From NCBI RefSeq assembly GCF_018863415.1, contig NZ_JAHKSN010000031.1:1-47989 (forward strand): a stretch of DNA of 47,989 nt. The letters run 5' to 3'. Both the position numbers and the translations under genes were made by a program. This document shows, piece by piece, positions 8,608-17,443 of this stretch. This DNA comes from Deinococcus aestuarii. Lineage in GTDB: Bacteria; Deinococcota; Deinococci; Deinococcales; Deinococcaceae. A model generated the notes under the pieces. It had not been told where the DNA came from. It saw only the letters and a list, made by a program, of their open reading frames with translations, and did not search any database. The stretch's first letter is position 1; each line of letters starts with the position of its first letter.

Positions 8608-8794
8608 CAGAGGTGCAGTTGAGGGACTGAAGAGGGCTGAGCACCACCGTGAACGGAGGAGGATGGCGTGCTCTTATCGGCACCCCGGACGGAACTTGCC
8701 AGACCTGGACTGAACCCATCAGGCCGGATCAGGAGACCAGGTCCTTTGCTCCCGTGCTTTCGTGGAGGTCGCGGTGGGCTGAGCTGTCACGGCG

Positions 8795-10075
8795 TCAGGT
8801 GACGCGCTCCCGGGCGTTGGTCCGGTCGGCTGGTGCTCGGCGACCGAAGACGCTGGAGGCGAGCAGCCCCAGGCCGACCACGCCCGCCAAGGCCGCGCCC
8901 CAAACGAAGCCGACAGCGGGTCGAGCGGGAGGCGAGGTCAGCACCAGCGGGCTGAGAAACTGGCCCAGGAAGACCGCGCTGCTCATGCCCGCCGTGATCC
9001 GCCCGCGCCAGGCGGCGGGAGTCACGTCGGCCAGCCAGGCATAGAGGTTGGGGAACACCAGCCCCGCGCCCAGGCCGCCGACCAGCAGGCCCGGCAACAC
9101 GCCGCCCAGGCTGTCCGACCGTGAGACGATCAGCCAACCGCCCCCCAGTGACAGGAAGCCCAGCGCCGCTACCCGGCGCGCGTCGAAGCGGCCCGCCAGG
9201 CGCGCATACAGCAGCGAGGTCAGGGCCGCGACCAGGGTGAACCCACCCAGGATCAGGCCGGTGGTGCCGGGCGAGACGTGCAGGAACGCCAGCAGAAAGG
9301 GGCCCTGGGTGGGCATCAGGTAGAAGGTGAGCATGTACAGGAGGGCCAGGGCGTACACCGGCCCGACCCGGCCCCAGCGCGGCCTGACCTTTCGGGTCTC
9401 GTTAGCGGCGACCCCCGGCACGCCCGGGGGCAGGCGCCAGACCAGCGGCAGCAGCAGCAGGGCCAGCAGGTACAGGCCGAAGGGCACCCGCCAGCCGAAG
9501 CCGGCCAGCACGCCGCCAAGTGGCAGCAGCACGGCGCCGCCGAAGTTGGTGGCCGCCGCCTGACGACTCAGGAACTGGCCCCGCGCGGGGCCGCTGAACA
9601 GGTCGTTGATCAGCGCCCCGGTGGCCGTCATGGTGCCTGCCACCGCGAGCCCCAGCACGATCCGCCCCGCCAGCAGCGCCCCCAGCGAATTGAAAATCAA
9701 GCCGCTGGCCCCGCCCAGGGTGAAGAGCAGCAGCGCGACGATCAGTACCGGGCGGCGCCCGAACCGGTCGGCCAGTATCCCGGCGATGGGGGCCGTCAGC
9801 GCGATGACCAACCCGACGAGGGTGACGAGGAGTTTGACCAGGAGGTGGGCGTTCGGCACCCCGGCGAAGTGTGCCTCCAGGGCAGGCAGGGCGGGCGCGA
9901 TAGCCGCCGCCGCCATCACGGTCAGCGCCGAGAGCAGCAGCAGCGTGAGCTGGATCAGGGGTTCTGAGTCGAGCGTGGTGGTCCGCAGGGTGTCGGCAGC
10001 CTGGGCCCTGGTATGGCCGTTCCACATCCCAGAACGACGCGAGTTCTTCAACAGGTCTGATCCTTGAAGGGGCAT
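8795..10075 (-). CDS. MFS transporter
   Basis: The ATG at 10075 follows GGAGG and gives 426 residues; an upstream in-frame GTG at 10240 would add residues without membrane character. About twelve hydrophobic segments can be counted. The motif between helices 2 and 3 is present as GILADRFGRRPVL (GxLADRxGRR), the hallmark of the major facilitator family. Residues LVLGLAVAGTMTATGAL resemble drug:H+ antiporter motif C regions, so an efflux role in the inner membrane is likely, with unknown substrate. The TMEM175-like gene is 180 bp upstream on the same strand. Confidence 0.9.
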   Translation of the reverse strand: MPLQGSDLLKNSRRSGMWNGHTRAQAADTLRTTTLDSEPLIQLTLLLLSALTVMAAAAIAPALPALEAHFAGVPNAHLLVKLLVTLVGLVIALTAPIAGILADRFGRRPVLIVALLLFTLGGASGLIFNSLGALLAGRIVLGLAVAGTMTATGALINDLFSGPARGQFLSRQAAATNFGGAVLLPLGGVLAGFGWRVPFGLYLLALLLLPLVWRLPPGVPGVAANETRKVRPRWGRVGPVYALALLYMLTFYLMPTQGPFLLAFLHVSPGTTGLILGGFTLVAALTSLLYARLAGRFDARRVAALGFLSLGGGWLIVSRSDSLGGVLPGLLVGGLGAGLVFPNLYAWLADVTPAAWRGRITAGMSSAVFLGQFLSPLVLTSPPARPAVGFVWGAALAGVVGLGLLASSVFGRRAPADRTNARERVT

Positions 10076-10255
10076 GGAGGTCCTCCGTTCGTCATCCATC
10101 CCCGTGCTGGCGGGTCGGATGGGGGTGAAGCCACTGGGCGACCAGTGGCTCCAAGAGGTGGACGGTCTCAGGCAGGAACAGCCAGAGCGGCTCCCGGACG
10201 ACATGGAGGGGGAAACGAAGGTGGTTCGGCTTCCCGTCACCCCCAGTTCAACGGC

Positions 10256-10870
10256 CTACCGCGGTCCACTTGCCAGCACCGTGTGGCCCTGGCCAGATTT
10301 CTCCTCCGCCGCCTGCCCGCTGCGCCGGTCCGGCACCAGCCACATCAGCGCCACGAAGACGAGGCACAGCCCGGACACCCACACGCCCACCGGTCCGGCC
10401 ACGGGAGCCACCACGGACACGACGTGGGCGACCAGCGAGGCGGCGATCCTGCCCCGACGGCCCAGGCCCTGCGGGGGGTTGGCGGGGTCGTGCCGGATGA
10501 CGTGAATTAGCACGCTGAACGCCACGGCATTGAGCAGCGCGTCGGCGGCATAGACGGTCATGGGGACGGGGGCGAAGTGCGTCTCCCCCGCCCAGCCGGT
10601 CACGAAGGGCAACAGCGAGAGCCAGAACAGCAGATTCAGGTTGGCCCAGAACAAGCGGTTCGACGTCTGACGCACCGAGCGGAGCAGGTGGTGGTGGTTG
10701 GTCCAGGCGAGGCCGACGAACACGAAGCTCAGCACGTAGGCGAGGAAGGTGGGCCACACCCGCAGCAGGCTCGACCACGCCTGCCCCTGCGGATGGGGCA
10801 GCTCCAGCACCATGATGGTGATGATGATGGCGAACACGGCGTCGATGAAGGCTTCCAGGCGGGTGGTCAT
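10256..10870 (-). CDS. TMEM175/DUF1211 family membrane protein (putative potassium channel)
   Basis: 204 residues with about six hydrophobic segments. The N-terminal helix reads RLEAFIDAVFAIIITIMVLE, the signature pore-lining region of bacterial TMEM175/DUF1211 proteins, which usually have FSD; here the serine is isoleucine (FID). HNPP-like and WTNHHHLL segments also fit. Family members form tetrameric potassium-selective channels lacking the TVGYG filter. The C-terminus after helix 6 is short and charged. It lies upstream of the MFS exporter on the same strand. Function in this organism is inferred only from family membership. Confidence 0.82.
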   Translation of the reverse strand: MTTRLEAFIDAVFAIIITIMVLELPHPQGQAWSSLLRVWPTFLAYVLSFVFVGLAWTNHHHLLRSVRQTSNRLFWANLNLLFWLSLLPFVTGWAGETHFAPVPMTVYAADALLNAVAFSVLIHVIRHDPANPPQGLGRRGRIAASLVAHVVSVVAPVAGPVGVWVSGLCLVFVALMWLVPDRRSGQAAEEKSGQGHTVLASGPR

Positions 10871-10963
10871 GGAAGAACCGCGCGCTGCACCGGTTCACCC
10901 CGACCGGTGACAAAAGCTGAGCAGACACCCTTGCGTGATCGTCGTGGCGGCATGGCTGGTCCT

Positions 10964-11806
10964 TCAGGACAGCGCGGCAGGATTCTTCTGCTCGCCCTGC
11001 GCGGCATTCGATACCGCCACCCACTCCTCCCAGACAGCCAGACGCCCCGCGTAGGTCGCCCGCACCTCAGGCAACGATTCGCTGCCCAGGATCAAGCGCA
11101 GGGGCGGGGTCTCGGCGTCCACGAGCTGGAGGACGGCCTGCGCGGTCGCCTGGGGATCACCGCGTTTTTCGTTCACGAGGCCTCCGAACAACTGCTGGCG
11201 AAGACCGGCGTAGGCGTCCAGGGCCGTCGCCTCCTTTCTCGAAGCGCCGAATTCGGTGGCGTAGGCGCCCGGCTCGATCAGCGTCACCTTGAGGCCGAAC
11301 GGCTTCACTTCCGCCGCCAGGCTTTCGTGCAGGGATTCGGTGGCGGCCTTGGTCGCGCAGTACAGGCCGATCAGCGGCCTGGGGACGATGCCGAGGTTGC
11401 TGGAGACGCCGATGAGGTGTCCGCTGCCCTGACGGCGCAGCAGCGGCAGCGCGGCCCGGATGACCCGGTGCATGCCGTAGACGTTCGTGTCGAACAGCGC
11501 GTGCACGTCGGCGTCGCTCGCTTCTTCGACCATGCCGACCAGGGTGTAGCCCGCGTTGTTCAAGACGACATCCAGTCGGCCAAAGTGGGCGTGGGCCTGC
11601 CCGACCGCCTGCTCGGCCTGCCCGGCGTCGGTCACGTCGAGCGCCAGGGGCAGGACGGCGTCGCCGTAACGCTCGGTCAGGGCAGCAAGATCGGCGACCT
11701 TGCGGGCGGTGGCGGCCACCCGGTCGCCACGTTGCAGAGCGGCTTCGGCCCAGATGCGTCCGAGACCACGGGAGGCGCCGGTGATGAACCAGATTTTCTC
11801 AGCCAT
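10964..11806 (-). CDS. SDR family oxidoreductase
   Basis: ATG 11806 follows AAGGAG and gives 280 residues. The classical SDR motifs are complete: TGASRGLGR for cofactor, LDVTD, NNAGY, and the active site with SSNLG (serine) and YCATKAATES (YxxxK). The longer C-terminal part, with EPGAYATEFG, matches the group often annotated as oxidoreductases acting on retinol- or steroid-like substrates, but the real substrate is unknown. It is followed downstream (same strand) by the TMEM175 and MFS genes. The hydrolase gene ends 159 bp upstream on the same strand, so the group may be partly co-transcribed. Confidence 0.9.
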   Translation of the reverse strand: MAEKIWFITGASRGLGRIWAEAALQRGDRVAATARKVADLAALTERYGDAVLPLALDVTDAGQAEQAVGQAHAHFGRLDVVLNNAGYTLVGMVEEASDADVHALFDTNVYGMHRVIRAALPLLRRQGSGHLIGVSSNLGIVPRPLIGLYCATKAATESLHESLAAEVKPFGLKVTLIEPGAYATEFGASRKEATALDAYAGLRQQLFGGLVNEKRGDPQATAQAVLQLVDAETPPLRLILGSESLPEVRATYAGRLAVWEEWVAVSNAAQGEQKNPAALS

Positions 11807-11965
11807 ACAATTCTCCTTGACTTTGGGCTTGTGAGAGATGGAGCTGCCCAGCACACCTGACCCCCACAAGCAGTTCGTCTTCGCGGTCTTTTATTTCCGC
11901 AACGTTGTCGGACCACTGGAGCCCAGCGGTGTGGTCGCCCCTGAGTTCCTCCGCCCCTCGGCGCT

Positions 11966-12937
11966 TCACTTGCATTCGACCCGGCCCAGCGGATGGGGGC
12001 TGTTCTTCAACGCTTCAGTTGCATCTTCCCAGGCGGGGTCTCCCGGGTAGAGCGCGCTGCGCAGGTAGGCCCAGGTCAGCCGCCCCACCGCCTCCACACG
12101 CTCGGGGCTCTCGTCCGTCGTCTCCGCCGCGTCGTACCCGGCCACTCCACCCAGGCCGTGTTCTGCGCCAAACAGGGTCAACAGGCACTTGGGGCTGGGA
12201 CTCAGGACGTAGGGGTCCGCATGCCAATCCGGCCCCCGAACCGTCAGGTGGGGGGAGGCGTCCCGGTCGCCCACCACGACGAGGGCTGGCGTCGTCATCT
12301 CCGAGAAGCTGGGGTTCAGGAAAAAGGGGTACCGTTCGGCTGCGAACGCGCTGAGGTCAGCCCCGCCTCCACCGGGTGGGGTCAGCAGCACCCCCGCCTT
12401 GATCCGGGCGTCGGCCAGGTCCACTTCCGTTCCGTCGTGGGGATCGGTCAGCCGCGCGCCCAGCAGCATCCCTGCGGTGTGTCCGCCCATCGAATGCCCG
12501 GCGACAGCGATCCGGCTGCGGTCCAGACGCCCCTGAAGCCCCGGCACAGACGCCTCGATGACGTCAAGCCCGTCGAGGATGCGCCTCATGTCCTCGGCCC
12601 TCGACCGCCAGAACAGGGGGGCCTCGGGGTCATTCGAATTGACGACGCCGCGCAGCGTCTTCGAACTCAGGTGGGTGGGCTGGATCACGACGAAGCCGTG
12701 AGACGCCCAGAAGTGGGCGAGCGGGCCGTAGCCGTTCAGGGAGGATAAATTGTTCGAGTTGCCGTGGCCGTGCGAGAGGAGAATGACGGGCAGGTTGCGG
12801 CCGGTCATGGGCGCGGACACCCGCAGTTGCAAGTCCACGGTGCGCCGCGGGGCGGGCAGCACCACCGGGGCGACCGAGACGACCGGAGTGGGGGCGCTGA
12901 CGGGTATGGTTTCGGCTTGATGGGCGGGCTGGCTCAT
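11966..12937 (-). CDS. Alpha/beta hydrolase (chlorophyllase/PAF-acetylhydrolase-like)
   Basis: ATG 12937 follows AAGGAAAGG and gives 323 residues. The fold is complete: oxyanion region LLSHGHGNSN, nucleophile elbow GHSMGG at about residue 145, acid in VVVGDRD near 222 and histidine in EHGLGG near 259. It resembles dienelactone-, chlorophyllase- and PAF-acetylhydrolase-type enzymes that cleave esters. The gene sits opposite a TetR gene; a strong promoter whose spacer contains an operator reads toward it (13122-13150), leaving a leader of about 180 bases. A truncated relative lies at 8147-8525. Confidence 0.9.
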   Translation of the reverse strand: MSQPAHQAETIPVSAPTPVVSVAPVVLPAPRRTVDLQLRVSAPMTGRNLPVILLSHGHGNSNNLSSLNGYGPLAHFWASHGFVVIQPTHLSSKTLRGVVNSNDPEAPLFWRSRAEDMRRILDGLDVIEASVPGLQGRLDRSRIAVAGHSMGGHTAGMLLGARLTDPHDGTEVDLADARIKAGVLLTPPGGGGADLSAFAAERYPFFLNPSFSEMTTPALVVVGDRDASPHLTVRGPDWHADPYVLSPSPKCLLTLFGAEHGLGGVAGYDAAETTDESPERVEAVGRLTWAYLRSALYPGDPAWEDATEALKNSPHPLGRVECK

Positions 12938-13105
12938 GGTCTGACCTTTCCTTCTTGAGGTCCGCCGCTGGTTTGGGTCAACCACCGGCAATGGAGGTGA
13001 ACACACATGACGTGTGCTCCTGGACGTCGCTCCGGGCTCACGAAACTTGCCTTCTTGAACTGCTGTGTGCCCGATGCCGTCCGGCTGTGTTAGCCTGGAG
13101 GAAGC

Positions 13106-13141
13106 GGAACATCGTTCCAATAATATACGGAACGATGTTCC
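13106..13141. promoter_or_regulatory. Paired TetR operators inside a large inverted repeat
   Basis: GGAAC-ATC-GTTCC (13106-13118) and GGAAC-GAT-GTTCC (13129-13141) are each palindromes, and the two 14-bp units with their flanking C/G are exact reverse complements of each other around AT-rich AATAATATAC. The TetR gene starts 26 bp downstream. Both directions of transcription would be covered. Confidence 0.85.
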
Positions 13142-13150
13142 GTTTGTCAA
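13122..13150 (-). promoter_or_regulatory. Strong sigma-70 promoter reading toward the hydrolase
   Basis: On the minus strand TTGACA (13150-13145) is followed by exactly 17 bases and TATATT (13127-13122). The spacer is the second operator palindrome, so bound repressor would occlude the polymerase. This is one of the best consensus promoters visible in the window. Confidence 0.8.
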
Positions 13151-13166
13151 GCGAAGGAGTAGAGAG

Positions 13167-13760
13167 ATGGAGACCTTGACCGACAGTGGCGAGCGAGCAC
13201 AGCAAGCCGCCCAGCCCAAACGGGCCGACGCCCGGCGGAACGAGCAGACGCTGCTCGACGCCGCCGCCGCCCTCTTCGTGACGTCTGGCGTCGACGTGCC
13301 GGTGCGCGAGATCGCGCTTAAAGCCGGGGTCGGGGTGGGGACGATCTACCGGCACTTCCCGACGCGGGCGGATCTGATCGTCGCCGTCTACCGGCATCAG
13401 GTCGAGGCCTGCGCCGAGGCCGGTCCGGCGCTGCTCGCCAGCAGCGTGAGTCCTTATGAGGCGTTGGGGCAATGGATCGACCTCTTCGTGGATTTCCTGA
13501 CCACCAAGCACGGCCTGGCGGCCGTCATGCAGTCCGACAAGGCCGGCTTCGACACGTTGCACGCCTACTTCCTCGACCGCCTCGTGCCGGTGTGTGCCGG
13601 GCTGCTGGACGCTGCCGCAGAAGTAGGGGAGGTTCGCCCGGACCTGACGGCCTACGAACTGATGCGCGGCGTGGGCAATCTCTGCGTCGGCGCTGGCGAC
13701 CCCCGCTACAACGCCCGTCGTCTGGTCGAACGGCTCATCGCCGGACTGCGCCGACCGTAG
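13167..13760 (+). CDS. TetR/AcrR family transcriptional regulator
   Basis: ATG 13167 follows GAAGGAG; 197 residues. The DNA-binding domain reads LLDAAAALFVTSGVDVPVRE, then AGVGVGTIYRHFPTRADL, which is the TetR helix-turn-helix with the usual TIYRHF recognition helix. The C-terminal domain belongs to the SbtR-like group (AVMQSDKAGFDTLHAYFLDR). It is divergent from the alpha/beta hydrolase and separated by paired operators with matching symmetry, so it most likely represses that gene and itself. A 278-bp gap without recognisable content follows. Confidence 0.92.
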   Translation: METLTDSGERAQQAAQPKRADARRNEQTLLDAAAALFVTSGVDVPVREIALKAGVGVGTIYRHFPTRADLIVAVYRHQVEACAEAGPALLASSVSPYEALGQWIDLFVDFLTTKHGLAAVMQSDKAGFDTLHAYFLDRLVPVCAGLLDAAAEVGEVRPDLTAYELMRGVGNLCVGAGDPRYNARRLVERLIAGLRRP

Positions 13761-14038
13761 AGGTCGCTGACCCGTGCGGAACGTCGGTGGGGCGTTCTCT
13801 CGACGGGCGGAGGCCGGGTACCGTTCAACCCTGGCGGGACGTGTGCAGGACCAGAGCCGAGGCTGGCACCCCCTCCGCCACGGACCAAGACCCGTCCGTC
13901 GTCGCCCAGTGAATGGGTGGGCTGACGGCTGTCCACCGTGTTGAACGCGAGTCCGACCCTTTTGATCGATCGGACTCTGACCCGGAGTTTTGCCCCCCAG
14001 CGCTGTTCTGACCTTCGGCTTCTCCCGGTCTCCAGCCC

Positions 14039-14506
14039 TCAGGCCCGGGCGAACATCCAGGGCCGCAAGACCTGCACCAGGCGGGGGAGCACGACGAGGC
14101 TGACTAGGGGCACGGCGATCAGCGTGACGCACAGGGTCATGATTGGCAGCGGCACCCGGCCCAGCAGGGCGGGCGACAGCATCAGCAGCGCCAGCGTGAT
14201 CACCGGGTAGCTGCCCAGCCACAACACCAGCCCCATCCGGTGCCGTGCCGTGCCCCTCAGCGTCGGCACCGTCACCCAGTCTCCCAACAGGCGCCCGAGC
14301 CGGGGCAGCAGGACGTAATGCACGCTGGGCACGACGATCAAGGTGGCCACCAGCGTCACCACGGCCAGGGGCAGGCGCCCGAACAGCAGCGGGCCGAGCA
14401 GCCACAGCACCAGGGTGATGGTCGGGTAGATGGCGAGCCACCGCAGAAAGGTCAACTTCGCCTGGGCGCGGTTCGGGGTGGTCTGGGCGGTGAGCGTTCG
14501 GGTCAT
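14039..14506 (-). CDS. Small membrane protein, duplicated two-helix unit (DUF2798-like)
   Basis: ATG 14506 follows AGGAAG; 155 residues. Two similar halves are visible, each with a pair of hydrophobic helices: FLRWLAIYPTITLVLWLLGP with VVTLVATLIVVPSVHYVLLP, then LVLWLGSYPVITLALLML with IMTLCVTLIAVPLVSLVVLP. The repeat of YPxITL and the VP...LPRL pattern shows internal duplication, as in antibiotic-biosynthesis-monooxygenase-associated and DUF2798-type membrane proteins. The role is unknown. It is divergent from the LysR gene with 63 bp between starts, so it is the likely target of that regulator. Confidence 0.8.
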   Translation of the reverse strand: MTRTLTAQTTPNRAQAKLTFLRWLAIYPTITLVLWLLGPLLFGRLPLAVVTLVATLIVVPSVHYVLLPRLGRLLGDWVTVPTLRGTARHRMGLVLWLGSYPVITLALLMLSPALLGRVPLPIMTLCVTLIAVPLVSLVVLPRLVQVLRPWMFARA

Positions 14507-14569
14507 GGTGTCTTCCTGTGACCCACTGTGCACCTCACTTTGTACGGTCACATCTGATCAGTTCTATTT

Positions 14570-15461
14570 ATGGCTCGTCCATTGGAGTTGCGCCACCTCC
14601 GCTACTTCATGGCGGTCGCCGAGGAGCTGAATTTCACCCGCGCCGCCGAGCGGGTGTTCCTCACGCAGCCCGCCCTCAGCCAGCAGATCAAGGCGCTGGA
14701 GGACATCGTCGGCGTGACGCTGCTCGACCGGACCGGGCGGACGGTCCGGCTCACCGAGGCGGGGCAGGTCTTCCTGGGGGGCGCCCGGCGCACCCTGTGC
14801 GAGGCCGAGCGCAGCGTCCGTGAGGCCCGCCACGCCGACGCGACCCCCCGGCTGGCGCTGGGGTACATCGAGTACGCCTTTCAAGCCATCGTCAATCCCC
14901 TGATCCACACCCTGCTGGGGCAGCAGTCCACGCTGCGGATCGAGGCGCCGCGAGGTGCCCCATGACGACGTTCCCCGGGCGCTGGAGGACAGGCTGATCG
15001 ACGTGGGGATCGGCATGTTGCCGATGGAGGCTCCGGGGATCAGCGTGCGGGACCTCGCTGAGGGCCGCTGGCAACTGATCCTGCCTGCGGCGCACCCGCT
15101 GGCCGCGCGAGGTTCCATTCACCTCACCGACCTGGCTGACGAGCCGCTGCTGATGTTCGCCAAGACAATGAATCCGGCCCTGTACGACTTCGTGCTGGGC
15201 CGCTTCCGACGCTCGGGCGTCGAGCCGAACGTGGTGTACGAGACGTCGCAGGTGGAGGCCGGGCAGAACATGGTGGCGCTGGGCGTGGGCCTCTGGGTGG
15301 TCACGACCTACGTGATCCAGGGCCGCTTCCTGGAGGGCCTGGTGGCGCGTGTTCTCGCCGACTTCGACGTGATCCGGCTGGGCCTGGCCTGGCGAACGGC
15401 GGACACCTCCCCGGGGGTGCGGGCCCTGCTGGATGCTGCGCGGTACTCCGGTGGGTCCTGA
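14570..15461 (+). pseudogene. LysR family transcriptional regulator, frameshifted
   Basis: The N-terminal part (14570 to about 14950) is a standard LysR helix-turn-helix: LRHLRYFMAVAEELNFTRAA, LTQPALSQQIKALED. It runs into a TGA at 14963-14965. The effector domain continues in another frame (DRLIDVGIGML, LPAAHPLAARG, VEAGQNMVALGVGLWVV) to 15461. Removing one C in the GCGCCGCG run near 14947-14950 restores one open frame of about 297 residues, the normal LysR length. So this is either a recent single-base mutation or a sequence error. The target is probably the divergent membrane gene. Confidence 0.85.
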
Positions 15462-15682
15462 TCTTGCAGGGCATGACGCCCCTGAGTTCGAGGCGTCGTT
15501 GAAGCGACGGGACCGTGCCTGGGGAGACGCAGGAGGCTGAAGTGGGGTAGGGCGCCGGGTGATGGGCCATGCCTGCGCAGTGGTGGGAGTCACTTGGCCG
15601 GGCGCGGCCCTCCGAGGGCGGAACGCTCCGGCAGGTGGACCTGACGTGAGGAGGCCGGGGAGACAGCGTGAATTTCTGTTTC

Positions 15683-16579
15683 TCAGGAGGGGTCCCGGAA
15701 GTAATGACCCTGGTCGAGATCCTCGATGAGCCCCGGATGGATCGGCTGCCAGCTCAGCAGCTCACGGGTCAGCGCGCTGGAGGCCGCGAGGTCAGCGTCG
15801 AGGAAGCGCCCCAGCCACCCGAAGTGCTCGCCCGCCTGTTCGGCAGGAATCGACACCACGGGCAGGTCGAGGTGACGCCCGATCACCTCGGCGATGGTGC
15901 GGACGGGCACGCCCTCGTCCGCAACCCCGTGCAGGACCGAACCGGCCAGCGCTCCCTCAAGTGCGAGGCGGAAGAGGCGTGCGGCGTCGAGCCGGTGCAC
16001 CGCCGGCCAGCGGTTGTTCCCGTCGCCGATGTACCCGGAGACGCCCTGCTCGCGGGCAATGCCGATCAGAGTGGCGATGAAGCCGTGATCGCCCTCGCCG
16101 TGCACGGTCGGCGCGAGCCGCACGACGGACGAGCGCACGCCCTGGGAAGCGAGGGCCAGGGCTGCCTGAGCAGAGGCGATTCGAGGGTTCCGCGCCAGGT
16201 CGGGCACGTCCTGTTCGGTGGAGAGTTGCCCCGCCACGGACCCGACCAACCCGGAGGCAATCACCAGAGGCCGATCCGAGCTCCTCAGTGCCGCGCCGAA
16301 GGTCTCGATGGCGCGCAGATCGACCCGCGCCGCGTTCTCGTACTGCGAGAAGTCGTGGATGAAGGCGAGGTGGATCACCCCGTCGGACGCCTCCGCGCCC
16401 GCCCGCAGACGGTCAAGGTCGTCGAGCGAGCCGCGATGCACCTCTGCTCCAGCCGCAGCGAGGACTCCAGCCGAGGCATCGGAGCGAGCCAGCCCGACGA
16501 CCTGGTGCCCCGCGCCGATCAGCTCGGGAATGACGGCAGAGCCGATGAAACCGGATGCGCCGGTGACAAAGATACGCAT
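15683..16579 (-). CDS. NAD-dependent epimerase/dehydratase family (extended SDR) protein
   Basis: 298 residues, complete. The N-terminus MRIFVTGASGFIGSAVIPEL is a textbook TGxxGxxG extended-SDR cofactor site. The middle has GVIHLAFIHDFSQYE and VIASGLVGS; the usual YxxxK motif is not evident, as in several atypical members annotated as 3-beta-hydroxysteroid-dehydrogenase-like. The C-terminal half with YIGDGNNRWPAVHRLDAARL and LPVVSIPAEQ is the part also found as remnants at 6375-6755 and near 20290-20462. It is divergent from a TetR gene with shared operators between them. Confidence 0.9.
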   Translation of the reverse strand: MRIFVTGASGFIGSAVIPELIGAGHQVVGLARSDASAGVLAAAGAEVHRGSLDDLDRLRAGAEASDGVIHLAFIHDFSQYENAARVDLRAIETFGAALRSSDRPLVIASGLVGSVAGQLSTEQDVPDLARNPRIASAQAALALASQGVRSSVVRLAPTVHGEGDHGFIATLIGIAREQGVSGYIGDGNNRWPAVHRLDAARLFRLALEGALAGSVLHGVADEGVPVRTIAEVIGRHLDLPVVSIPAEQAGEHFGWLGRFLDADLAASSALTRELLSWQPIHPGLIEDLDQGHYFRDPS

Positions 16580-16637
16580 AGTTCAACCTCTAAGGAAGGG
16601 GCCGTCCTCTCTGCAACGCTTGCAGGAAGCCGAGGCC

Positions 16638-16688
16638 GATGTCAGTTGCTGACATCAAGAGCGTACACCAAATGTCAGTCACTGTCAT
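16638..16688. promoter_or_regulatory. Twin TetR operators between the epimerase and TetR genes
   Basis: GATGTCAG-TTG-CTGACATC at 16638-16656 is a perfect palindrome with 8-bp arms. ATGTCAG-TCA-CTGTCAT at 16672-16688 repeats it with one mismatch. The divergent starts are at 16579 and 16705, so both sites lie in the shared promoter region. Confidence 0.82.
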
Positions 16689-16704
16689 CATGTAGAGTGC
16701 TGGC

Positions 16705-17295
16705 ATGGGTCGGTGGGGTCCTGACGCACGGAGCCGACTTGAGCAGGCGGCCCTGGAGTTGTACATCGAACGTGGCTACGAGCGGACCACCGTGGCGCAG
16801 ATCGCCGGGCGCGCGGGGCTCACGGAGCGGACGTTCTTCCGGTACTTCGCCGACAAGCGCGAGGTGTTGTTCGGGGGCGCGGCTGCCTTGCAGGACCTGA
16901 TTGTGGACGCCATCGTGAGCGCCCCTGAGGCCTGCGCGCCCATCGAGGCGGTTGCTGTGGGGTTGGAGGCAGTCGGGACCGTCTTTCAGGAGAACGTCGA
17001 AAGGTCAAGGCGGCGACAGACCGTGATCCTCGCGAACGCAGAACTTCAGGCGCGCGAGCTGAGCAAGCTTGCCGCTCTCACCTCAGGAATGAAGGGCGCT
17101 CTGCGCCGGCGTGGAGTCAAGGACCCGACCGCGAGTTTGACGGCCGAGGCTGGGATGGTGGTCTTCCGGGTCGCGTTCGACCGCTGGATCAACGCGACCC
17201 ACCCGCAGGACTGGTCGCGGCTCGTCCGCGAGTCGCTGGGCGGACTCAGGACCGTGATGGTGGGCGACGAGACACGAGTGGCGGCCCAGCCGTGA
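16705..17295 (+). CDS. TetR/AcrR family transcriptional regulator
   Basis: 196 residues. The helix-turn-helix is LEQAALELYIERGYERTTVA then AGLTERTFFRYFADKREVLF, the TFFRYF variant common in actinobacterial and Deinococcus TetR proteins. The C-terminal domain ends FDRWINATHPQDWSRLVRES, a tail seen in the MftR-like group of TetR regulators. It is divergent from the epimerase gene across two GTCAG/CTGAC palindromes. The start codon position is uncertain by a few residues because no strong ribosome site precedes 16705. Confidence 0.9.
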   Translation: MGRWGPDARSRLEQAALELYIERGYERTTVAQIAGRAGLTERTFFRYFADKREVLFGGAAALQDLIVDAIVSAPEACAPIEAVAVGLEAVGTVFQENVERSRRRQTVILANAELQARELSKLAALTSGMKGALRRRGVKDPTASLTAEAGMVVFRVAFDRWINATHPQDWSRLVRESLGGLRTVMVGDETRVAAQP

Positions 17296-17443
17296 GGATG
17301 GACCTTCACACCCCCCGAACGGCCCGCGTTCTCCCCAGAACGTCCCCGCCCCTCCGACCAAGGAAGGGGAGGCCAGGAAAGCTCTCCCCAGCTCCGGCAA
17401 GTGAATCCAGGCAAGCCGGAGGAGAGGCAAGCCTCAAGCACGC

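Noticed and set aside
9278..9967. A 229-codon plus-strand frame opposite the MFS gene
   Set aside because: It is rich in Gln, Gly and Arg, has no family features, and is the mirror of a clearly coding membrane protein.
10577..11860. A 427-codon plus-strand frame across the TMEM175 and SDR genes
   Set aside because: It spans two well-supported minus-strand genes and the gap between them, which is normal for shadow frames in high-GC DNA.
13038..14441. A 467-codon minus-strand frame over the TetR gene
   Set aside because: It crosses the operators, the TetR gene and part of the membrane gene in a non-coding frame; no protein-like segments.
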